Assembly (NCBI GenBank): GCA_012959845.1
Contig: DUCL01000046.1
Coordinates: 1-6,273 of the forward strand
Direction: 5' to 3'
Length of the DNA stretch: 6,273 nucleotides
From: Candidatus Poseidoniales archaeon
GTDB taxonomy: Archaea > Thermoplasmatota > Poseidoniia > Poseidoniales > Poseidoniaceae
Each line of letters opens with the position of its first letter. Positions within the stretch are counted from its first letter, which is position 1. Below, piece by piece: positions 1 to 4,907 of the stretch. The position numbers and the translations under genes were made by a program. The notes beneath the pieces are model-generated. The model saw only the letters and a list, made by a program, of their open reading frames with translations, ran no database searches and was not told the DNA's origin.

Positions 1-185
1 CAATAATTGCTGTGAGGGTGTCCCGGGATAGATGGTGCTGCACCTGTATGCACACCGTCTGGTTCTTCAACAATGACACTTAGTAATGTGTTCACTAACT
101 CTTTTAATTCATCTACTTGGCTCTGAAGGTCACGCACTCTTTGGCGCATTTCTACCTTACTTTCGTTATTTCCCTGCATTTGCAT
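1..185 (-). CDS. Small coiled-coil protein, N-terminal part (cut by window edge)
   Basis: I do not recognise this gene. An open frame of 61 codons runs from an ATG at 185-183 leftwards off the window. The protein begins MQMQGNNESK and continues with a charged, heptad-like stretch (about residues 10-40: VRDLQSQVDELKELVNTLL) that should form an amphipathic helix or short coiled coil. A Pro/Gly/His-rich segment (about 42-60, GAAPSIPGHPHSN) follows and looks disordered. No signal peptide or membrane segment is visible. Upstream, a purine-rich GGAGAGGGAG-like stretch (about 200-211) and a TATA-like box (235-242) support transcription in this direction. An in-frame TTG at 212-210 lies about 26 nt from that TATA box, so a leaderless longer form beginning at TTG is possible. 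Being a coding gene is likely from codon pattern and the regular heptads. Its function is unknown. Confidence 0.65.
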   Translation of the reverse strand, partial: MQMQGNNESKVEMRQRVRDLQSQVDELKELVNTLLSVIVEEPDGVHTGAAPSIPGHPHSNY

Positions 186-234
186 CCCATCTGGAAAAGT
201 CTCCCTCTCCAATCATTCAACTGTAAAAAACACC

Positions 235-242
235 TATTATAC
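235..242 (-). promoter_or_regulatory. Candidate TATA box for the coiled-coil gene
   Basis: On the minus strand this reads GTATAATA. It predicts a transcription start near 210-213, which leaves either a leader of roughly 25 nt before the ATG at 185 or a leaderless start at the TTG at 212. A second A/T-rich stretch, CATATATT, lies at about 253-260 and is an alternative. This is judged from position and composition only. Confidence 0.4.
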
Positions 243-310
243 TTTGAGGGAGAATATATGTCGTGAATGCTTTTTTCCAACCTAACGGAACTTTCGGAAT
301 TACAATAAAT

Positions 311-409
311 AGCCACCAGAGAGAGGTGGGCACTGGACCGCTAAAATCATCAGTTATCAAAGGGAAGTGCGAAAACCAGTAGTAAGCGTTCTGTCCTCAG
401 CTGGTGGCT
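311..409 (-). other. Stem-bounded, tRNA-like-ended element beside tRNA-Thr (possible structured RNA)
   Basis: AGCCACCAG at 311-319 and CTGGTGGCT at 401-409 are perfect 9-bp complements enclosing about 81 nt. Read on the minus strand, positions 407 to 311 begin with GCCACCA and end with TGGTGGCT. Those are exactly the acceptor strands plus discriminator of the tRNA-Thr just upstream. Just inside, GAGG (about 395-398 on minus) can pair with CCUC (about 324-327 on minus), extending the stem after small bulges. The interior also has ACTGG/CCAGT complementarity and a TTAGCGGT like the tRNA D-loop. No T-arm or anticodon arm can be built, so it is not a normal tRNA. It could be a degenerate tRNA duplicate, a tRNA-like processing substrate or the leader of the 1-185 gene. 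I do not recognise a known RNA family. Confidence 0.35.
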
Positions 410-435
410 CCGCCGCTAGCAATAGATATCAAAGG
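338..435. repeat. Imperfect direct repeat, CCGCTA...TATCAAAGG, two copies
   Basis: Copy one spans 338-363 and copy two 413-435. Each starts with CCGCTA and ends with TATCAAAGG, separated by 11 and 8 divergent bases respectively. The second copy directly abuts the tRNA-Thr 3' end. CCGCTA also occurs at 490-495, where it is the complement of the tRNA D-loop. The pattern suggests a partial local duplication rather than an insertion sequence. Confidence 0.55.
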
Positions 436-445
436 AGCCACCAGC
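400..445. repeat. Perfect 12-bp inverted repeat overlapping the tRNA-Thr 3' end
   Basis: GCTGGTGGCTCC at 400-411 is the exact reverse complement of GGAGCCACCAGC at 434-445, with a 22-nt spacer. The right arm is the 3' end of tRNA-Thr (acceptor strand, discriminator and the first base of the T-stem strand) plus two trailer bases. In the precursor RNA the two arms could pair and compete with the acceptor stem. Confidence 0.75.
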
Positions 446-507
446 GAGAATTGAACTCGCGACCTCCTCATTACCAATGAGGTGCTATACCGCTAAGCCA
501 TGGTGGC
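436..507 (-). tRNA. tRNA-Thr (anticodon GGT)
   Basis: A full 72-nt cloverleaf folds on the minus strand. The acceptor GCCACCA (507-501) pairs with TGGTGGC (443-437). The D-arm is GCTT-AGCGGT-ATAGC with three good pairs. The anticodon stem CCTCA/TGAGG encloses loop TTGGTAA, giving anticodon GGT for threonine codons ACC/ACU. The variable loop has five bases. The T-stem GCGAG/CTCGC encloses TTCAATT. The discriminator is U, as is common for archaeal tRNA-Thr. CCA is not encoded: the next bases are CCT. There is no intron. The 3' end takes part in the inverted repeat at 400-445. Confidence 0.95.
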
Positions 508-532
508 AGTGAAGCGAGCGACTGACACACCC

Positions 533-559
533 AATATAACCGCTTCGCGCCAATATATT
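533..559 (-). promoter_or_regulatory. tRNA-Thr promoter region (two TATA-like boxes)
   Basis: Upstream of tRNA-Thr on the minus strand there are two A/T boxes. TTATATT at 539-533 is centred about 29 nt from the mature 5' end, and AATATATT at 559-552 lies about 20 nt further up. The nearer box sits where an archaeal TATA box would place transcription start a few bases before the tRNA. The farther box could serve as a second start site or be incidental. The stretch 508-588 holds no other feature I can support. Confidence 0.55.
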
Positions 560-588
560 CCGCTTATGCCGCCAAAATAATCAATTAC

Positions 589-2184
589 CTAATTTGGTAA
601 AGGTAATTCTTTGACCCATATTGTCCATAAATTGCCGCCATTTAGCAATGGAGCCTTTCCTTGTTGTAATATTTCCCAACCTTCGGGAATAGTTGTCTCT
701 ATTTCAGGTGAAACTACTATGAACTGTATTGAACTAATATCTCCCCGATTTGGATATTGCGTGGCATTAACCACCTCATCTTGCCAGCCAGAATCAGGTG
801 CCCGCCAGTGCCCTGTAATATTTCTCTGACCGTCCAAATCTAAATCGCTTCTAATGGTGTAAAGCCAATGCATAGCAAGAGTAGGCTCATGGATAAAGAT
901 GAATTGTTGATCGTCCTCCATCGAATCGCTCAACACTTCTGCCGCTTCATCAGTCCACATTGTTTGTCCATGTAGAGATGCCAATAACGTCAAAGGCAAT
1001 ACTAGAATTATTGCCAACAGTAATGTTTTTGATTTCTCTTTAGGCGACCAAAGTGAAGGCATTTCGGGGAATTGCTTTGCTGTATATGCCATCAGCGCAA
1101 ATAGTGGAATTATCAGTAAAGAAATATATCTGCCATTATTACCCATTATCCACATAATATCGGGCCATTCGGCTCCCCACAACTCTGCTTCATAAGTCCA
1201 CAAAACTGCAACATAAATCCAAATCGCAGCTAATAATCCTGCGCATGCTGAAGCGAGCAGTGATACATTATAAGATCTGATTTGCTTCAGATTGTTTAGC
1301 ATTGGAATAATGAATGGCCACATCACCATACCAAATAATCCAAAAATTATCACTACATCTAAAAATGAGCCAAATAATGCAAACAAAAAGTGTAGGGGAT
1401 AATCTCTAATCGCGGAGAGAGTTCCGCCCATTCCTGCCATTCCTGCAACAAGTAGCAATATTGCTACAGAACAAAATGTCGCTACTGCCATCAAAAATGG
1501 TTGCTGAAGTGGAGAATCTTTGCTTTCATCCAAACTAAATTTATCATCAATAAATTGACCAACATTATTGGCAACTCCTCCAATGATAATGAACCAAAAG
1601 ATTGTATCCATCTCAATTCCTTTTAGGTATAGTACAAGAGATAATGAAACAAGTAGTAATATTGCCTGTGTACTTCTTTTACTGACTTTTAATATCCCAA
1701 TCACACCGATTGAAAGAGCCATGATAGTTGCAAAAATTGGCTCGAAATATCCTCTGCCAATTGCGTAGATGAAGACTGGATAAATAGATAATATTGCTGG
1801 CAATCTAGGACTCCAAACAGATTTTCCATCTTCCTTTTCAAATGGATTGACAAAACCGCTTATTGCAAGACCAACTGCAAAAATAACGGTTGTACTAATT
1901 GTAAAGAATTGAGAGTCCGATTGAGCAACTAATTGCGGCTCAATCACCTTGCTATAATCTGGGTCGCTTGCAAGAGGGTCTACTGTGCGAGTATGCCCCC
2001 ACTGTAACGAGCCATCTTCAGAATTTGCTGCATTCATGCGAATATGAGTGTCGAGGCCTATATCTGAACTTACTATTGCGATAAGACTCAATAGACAACC
2101 GATTATCAGCAATGACCACCAAAAACGGTCATCATCAATATCAGGCATGCCCATAGTGTCATGCAGTGGATTAGTCAATAACAT
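589..2184 (-). CDS. Polytopic membrane protein, GT-C glycosyltransferase-like
   Basis: This 531-residue protein (numbered from the ATG at 2184) has a first membrane helix at about residues 22-39. An extracytoplasmic loop follows, starting with an acidic motif, SSDIGLDTHIR (about 39-49). About ten further hydrophobic segments run to about residue 402. A soluble C-terminal domain of about 125 residues, rich in Trp and Asp, completes it. The layout of one helix, an Asp-containing loop, many helices and a C-terminal soluble domain, plus YAIGRGYFEPIFATIMALS (about 140-158) and NNGRYISLLIIP (about 349-360), resembles GT-C-fold transferases that use lipid-linked sugars. That is a family-level inference. 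No acceptor or donor can be named. The frame extends to a GTG at 2208, but the TATA box at 2223-2230 predicts transcription start near 2200, which favours the ATG at 2184. Met19 or Met21 of the longer frame are further options. It ends in TAG and is followed on the same strand by tRNA-Thr. Confidence 0.85.
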   Translation of the reverse strand: MLLTNPLHDTMGMPDIDDDRFWWSLLIIGCLLSLIAIVSSDIGLDTHIRMNAANSEDGSLQWGHTRTVDPLASDPDYSKVIEPQLVAQSDSQFFTISTTVIFAVGLAISGFVNPFEKEDGKSVWSPRLPAILSIYPVFIYAIGRGYFEPIFATIMALSIGVIGILKVSKRSTQAILLLVSLSLVLYLKGIEMDTIFWFIIIGGVANNVGQFIDDKFSLDESKDSPLQQPFLMAVATFCSVAILLLVAGMAGMGGTLSAIRDYPLHFLFALFGSFLDVVIIFGLFGMVMWPFIIPMLNNLKQIRSYNVSLLASACAGLLAAIWIYVAVLWTYEAELWGAEWPDIMWIMGNNGRYISLLIIPLFALMAYTAKQFPEMPSLWSPKEKSKTLLLAIILVLPLTLLASLHGQTMWTDEAAEVLSDSMEDDQQFIFIHEPTLAMHWLYTIRSDLDLDGQRNITGHWRAPDSGWQDEVVNATQYPNRGDISSIQFIVVSPEIETTIPEGWEILQQGKAPLLNGGNLWTIWVKELPLPN

Positions 2185-2222
2185 ACTTCCGCATTTTATT
2201 TGCAGCACTATGCTATCTCTTC

Positions 2223-2243
2223 ATTATAAAATTGGCAGCCAAT
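2223..2243 (-). promoter_or_regulatory. Promoter of the membrane protein gene, with an upstream palindrome
   Basis: TTTATAAT on the minus strand (2230-2223) is a good archaeal TATA box. It predicts a start near 2200, about 15 nt before the ATG at 2184. Directly upstream of it, 2231-2243 (ATTGGC A GCCAAT) is a perfect 6-bp palindrome with a one-base centre. It sits where a BRE or regulator would bind, so it is a candidate operator. No regulator is identified. Confidence 0.5.
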
Positions 2244-2259
2244 AGCATCGGTTGGCGCC

Positions 2260-2300
2260 GGTTTTTGAAACTAACAAGTGATTATAATTCTTCAAATACC
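2260..2300. repeat. Stem-loop, 9 of 10 bp, 21-nt loop, downstream of tRNA-Ser
   Basis: GGTTTTTGAA (2260-2269) pairs with TTCAAATACC (2291-2300), with one T-T mismatch. On the minus strand it follows the hairpin at 2306-2330 and precedes the membrane-protein promoter. It could be part of the tRNA-Ser trailer or a separate structured RNA. No U-tract suggests a conventional terminator. Confidence 0.45.
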
Positions 2301-2305
2301 AGCCG

Positions 2306-2330
2306 ATAACGCTTTCTGTGAAAGCGTTAT
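2306..2330 (-). repeat. Perfect 11-bp hairpin abutting the tRNA-Ser CCA end
   Basis: ATAACGCTTTC (2306-2316) and GAAAGCGTTAT (2320-2330) are perfect complements around a 3-nt loop. On the minus strand the hairpin begins at the base after the encoded CCA of tRNA-Ser. It could guide 3' processing or help terminate transcription, although a following run of U is missing. Confidence 0.7.
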
Positions 2331-2416
2331 TGGCGCCGAGAGAGAGATTTGAACTCCCGCGGGTCAGGCCCACTCGATTTCCAGTCGAGCGCGATACCAG
2401 GCTATGCGATCTCGGC
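2331..2416 (-). tRNA. tRNA-Ser (anticodon GGA), CCA encoded
   Basis: A class II tRNA folds on the minus strand. The acceptor GCCGAGA (2416-2410) pairs with TCTCGGC (2341-2335). The D-arm contains AGCCTGGTA. The anticodon stem CTCGA/TCGAG encloses loop CTGGAAA, giving anticodon GGA for serine codons UCC/UCU. A long variable arm (GGG...CCC) follows, and the T-stem GGGAG/CTCTC encloses TTCAAAT. The discriminator is G (2334), as expected for serine, and the next three bases read CCA (2333-2331), so the 3' CCA appears encoded. The long variable arm and G discriminator make serine secure. The D-stem is weak, with only two clean pairs. The body without CCA is 2334-2416. Confidence 0.95.
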
Positions 2417-2442
2417 AACGCTCCTTCCACCTGCCCTTCCTG

Positions 2443-2448
2443 TTTATA
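2443..2448 (-). promoter_or_regulatory. tRNA-Ser TATA box
   Basis: TATAAA on the minus strand is centred about 29 nt upstream of the mature tRNA 5' end at 2416, the normal archaeal distance. The same bases read TTTATA on the plus strand and could also serve the plus-strand operon, with a start near 2470 and a leader of about 55 nt. No better plus-strand box was found between here and 2525. Confidence 0.6.
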
Positions 2449-2503
2449 CATCACCCTCAATTATTCTCTTTTCCTTATCCAGTGAAGGGAAAGGACTCAA
2501 AGG

Positions 2504-2522
2504 TGAACCCCTTAGGGGTTCA
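2504..2522 (+). promoter_or_regulatory. Perfect 8-bp hairpin between SD-like site and start codon
   Basis: TGAACCCC (2504-2511) and GGGGTTCA (2515-2522) are perfect complements around TTA, ending two bases before the ATG at 2525. An AGGTGA sequence matching the archaeal anti-Shine-Dalgarno lies at 2501-2506, so its last bases fall in the stem. The linear spacing to the ATG is 18 nt, too long for a normal site. Folding would bring the two closer or hide the site. It could instead be a protein operator. Confidence 0.55.
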
Positions 2523-2524
2523 AT

Positions 2525-3685
2525 ATGAGCGAGTTAGATGTCACACCAAATCAGGTTGACGACACTCATGACGAAATGCCATTTCGACTTAGGGATATGA
2601 CATTGAAATTTAGTGTTGCAGATTTGCATCCTGCTTTGAAAGGCATCGGAATAAGGATTGATGATATCCGCAGGGAGTTGAAATTCCAATCTAAACTTGC
2701 ATTGCACGAATGGGAAAAACAACATTGGATGACCTTGTTATTGGGTGCAATCGCTTTCTTGGTTGGGTCTATTTCAAGTGAAATATTTAGTGGCGGGGAT
2801 GCAACTATCTCTGGAATTGATGGAATGACTGGTGCAATTGGAGGTTTCGCTTATTTCCAGATGCTTGTTTCTGCCATCCTTTGGGTTTGGTTTGCTATTC
2901 AAGTATGGAATTTATTCCCTATTATGCGTTCACATGCACTTACGTTGTTAGTAATGTGGAATGCCATGTTCCTTGCTCAAATCATGTTCCACGTAGAAAA
3001 TAGTGATTTCCCATTTGGAATTGTATTGTCACAATTGATGTGGGGCACTCTAATAGTTCTAACCGTACTATTCTTGCTGTCATTCTTTTGGAAGGCTGTT
3101 CTGGAAACTAGAGATATGCATGTTGAGGCCTACCATGTCCATGAAGATGTACGTGTGATGGAGGTTGAAATGGCTGAGCATTCTTTGGCTGGTTGGACAT
3201 TGGTTTTTGTCACTTGGTTATTGCTCGTCATTATTTCAACATGGTCGGGAGCGCATTATGTTTCAGAGAGAATTGCCCTTGATGGTGATAGAAATATTTT
3301 CCTTCTTTTGCACATTGTTTGTGGTATTTTGATACTTCCTGTATACTTTTGGGTTATTTGGTTCCCTCAAAGAATGCTTGGAGAAAATACAAGAGTGCAA
3401 ACCAAAGCCGCTTTTGCTGCTGATGCGGAACTTTCAAGTTTGGGAGATGAGGTTGTGGAAAAGAAAAAATCCTTCTGTCCAGAATGTGAAACGGATGTAA
3501 ATGTACAGCGTAATGAAACAGGAGATATTGCAATTCCGTGTCTCAATCAAGGATGTGGAACAATGGGTATTACCGGTATGCCGTGTAGCGGTTGTGGACA
3601 AGTAATGCCAACTCGTTATACTTGCCCTGGCTGTGACATAAATGCTCCAGCGCTGGATTTTTTACCTGATTCGGAGGCATGGTGA
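2525..3685 (+). CDS. Six-TM membrane protein with C-terminal eight-Cys zinc ribbons
   Basis: I do not recognise the family. The 386-residue protein has a soluble, charged N-terminus of about 66 residues. About six membrane helices follow, at roughly 68-85, 107-131, 137-156, 164-189, 222-242 and 257-280. A charged linker of about 35 residues leads to a cysteine-rich tail. The tail holds CPEC (318, 321), Cys339 and Cys344 (CLNQGC), CSGC (354, 357) and CPGC (367, 370). Four such pairs are the pattern of two zinc-ribbon-like knuckles, which would be cytoplasmic given an even helix count and a cytoplasmic N-terminus. Zinc ribbons commonly mediate protein or nucleic-acid contacts, and the target here is unknown. 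The start at ATG 2525 (MSELDV) is preceded by the 2504-2522 hairpin. Its TGA overlaps the next gene's ATG (TGATG), so the two are probably translationally coupled. Confidence 0.85.
   Translation: MSELDVTPNQVDDTHDEMPFRLRDMTLKFSVADLHPALKGIGIRIDDIRRELKFQSKLALHEWEKQHWMTLLLGAIAFLVGSISSEIFSGGDATISGIDGMTGAIGGFAYFQMLVSAILWVWFAIQVWNLFPIMRSHALTLLVMWNAMFLAQIMFHVENSDFPFGIVLSQLMWGTLIVLTVLFLLSFFWKAVLETRDMHVEAYHVHEDVRVMEVEMAEHSLAGWTLVFVTWLLLVIISTWSGAHYVSERIALDGDRNIFLLLHIVCGILILPVYFWVIWFPQRMLGENTRVQTKAAFAADAELSSLGDEVVEKKKSFCPECETDVNVQRNETGDIAIPCLNQGCGTMGITGMPCSGCGQVMPTRYTCPGCDINAPALDFLPDSEAW
3673..3677 (+). promoter_or_regulatory. Shine-Dalgarno site that selects the ATG at 3685
   Basis: GGAGG lies at 3673-3677 inside the upstream coding region. 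It is one base from the ATG at 3679 but seven bases from the ATG at 3685, the usual spacing. The later ATG also forms the TGATG stop-start overlap, so 3685 is the better start of the desulfurase gene. Confidence 0.7.
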
Positions 3686-4902
3686 TGAATATTAAGTCAA
3701 TTCGGGAAGATTTTCCAACATTACGAGGAGATAATGTTCCAGCATATCTCGATAATGCGTGTGTAACTCTTAAGCCAGATTGTGTAATTGAAGCGATTAA
3801 TGATTATTACACAAAATACCCGGGTTGCGGAGGGCGTTCAGTCCATCGTTATGGAATTGCGGTTTCTAAAAGAGTTGCAGACTCTAGGCGTTCCATCGCG
3901 TCATTTTTGAATGCACCCTCAGCAAATGAAGTAGTATTTACTAGAAACGCGACTCAGTCAATTAATCAAATTGCACATGGTATGAAATGGTCTGAAGGAG
4001 ATGTAGTATTAACCACCGATAGAGAGCATAATTCAAATCTTGTACCTTGGCTTCAGTTAGAACAAGAACAGGGAATTGATCACCGTGTAGTTGCTAGCAA
4101 TGAAGACAATACATTTGACCTTGAAGCATTTGAAGAAATATGTTCTGATGTTGGAGATAAACTAAAATTGGTTTCCATGAGCCATGTTGGTAATTTGGAT
4201 GGTGTTTCAACTCCAATTAAAGAAATTGCAAAAATTGCCCATGACCATGGAGCACTAATCGCTGTTGATGGCGCTCAATCGCTTCCGCACATGAAAGTTG
4301 ATGTGCAGGATTTGGATATTGATTTCATTGCATTTTCAATCCACAAAATGTGTGGCCCTTCTGGCATGGGTGCTCTGTGGGGTCGTTTTGACTTGCTTGA
4401 TGAACTAAGGTCAATCCAAGCGGGCGGCCAAACAGTTGTCACATCTCATTATGACTCATTACAATGGGCTAAACCACCTGCTCGGTTTGAAGGTGGATTG
4501 GGTAATTTTTCAGGAATGATTGCCGCTGGTGCTGCAATTGAATATTTGGCAAAGCAAGATATGGATGCTATATTTGAGCATGAGATTAAACTCAACAAAA
4601 TAATGACTGCAGGTGTTAAAGATTTGAATGGAGTAGAGATAATTGGTCCTGAAGATGCTAGCCTACGGGGTGGGATTTGCTCTCTATTATTGCATGAGTT
4701 ATCGGTCCATGACACGGCAATATTACTTGATGAGGCTGCCGATGTAATGGTTCGCTCTGGACAACATTGTGTACATTCTTGGTTTAATGCTAAGGGCCAT
4801 GTCAATGGCTCACTCCGTGCTTCAGCATATATGTATAACACCGAAGAAGAAGCAAAATTATTCAGTGATACTTTAGAAGAAATTGTAAATGCACTTAGTT
4901 GA
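3685..4902 (+). CDS. sufS: Cysteine desulfurase, SufS-type class V aminotransferase (DNAC/CGGR subgroup)
   Basis: This is a PLP enzyme of 405 residues, the usual length. It would remove sulfur from cysteine, yielding alanine and an enzyme-bound persulfide for Fe-S clusters or tRNA thiolation, in the cytoplasm. Visible motifs are YLDNAC (21-26), CGGRSVHRYG (48-57), EHNSNLVPW with His115, VDGAQ (194-198) for PLP, the Schiff-base lysine Lys221 in FSIHKMCGPSGMG, and RSGQHC with Cys362. Cys362 sits where SufS carries its catalytic persulfide cysteine. RASAYMYNT (379-387) matches the C-terminal arginine motif. The RSGxHC motif puts it in group II (SufS/CsdA) rather than IscS/NifS. DNAC for DNAA and CGGR for the usual N-x-x-R-G-x-H region mark a divergent subgroup whose substrate is not proven. 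The sufS symbol is by family only. No SufE/U or SufB/C/D lies next to it. Confidence 0.85.
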   Translation: MNIKSIREDFPTLRGDNVPAYLDNACVTLKPDCVIEAINDYYTKYPGCGGRSVHRYGIAVSKRVADSRRSIASFLNAPSANEVVFTRNATQSINQIAHGMKWSEGDVVLTTDREHNSNLVPWLQLEQEQGIDHRVVASNEDNTFDLEAFEEICSDVGDKLKLVSMSHVGNLDGVSTPIKEIAKIAHDHGALIAVDGAQSLPHMKVDVQDLDIDFIAFSIHKMCGPSGMGALWGRFDLLDELRSIQAGGQTVVTSHYDSLQWAKPPARFEGGLGNFSGMIAAGAAIEYLAKQDMDAIFEHEIKLNKIMTAGVKDLNGVEIIGPEDASLRGGICSLLLHELSVHDTAILLDEAADVMVRSGQHCVHSWFNAKGHVNGSLRASAYMYNTEEEAKLFSDTLEEIVNALS

Positions 4903-4907
4903 TTGTT

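Noticed and set aside
370..400. Minus-strand GAGGACAGAACGCTTAC resembles the 3' conserved region of RNase P RNA (ACAGAA ... GCUUA)
   Set aside because: The spacing between the two motifs is shorter than usual, the first conserved region (GAGGAAAGUCC) is absent nearby, and the 200-plus nt that should lie upstream is occupied by tRNA-Thr. A permuted RNase P cannot be supported.
311..410. C/D-box guide RNA: minus strand has TGATGA (about 349-354) and CTGA (about 397-400)
   Set aside because: The order is wrong (CTGA precedes TGATGA) and no second box pair is found at guide-RNA spacing.
2224..2460. A 78-codon minus-strand frame
   Set aside because: It runs straight through tRNA-Ser, its promoter and the hairpins, and its translation looks non-protein-like.
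3679..3684. ATG at 3679 as the desulfurase start
   Set aside because: The GGAGG would be only one base away. The ATG at 3685 has correct spacing and the TGATG overlap.
4449..4841. A 130-codon minus-strand frame opposite the desulfurase gene
   Set aside because: It is fully contained in the well-supported SufS-like gene and shows no recognisable motif or start signal.
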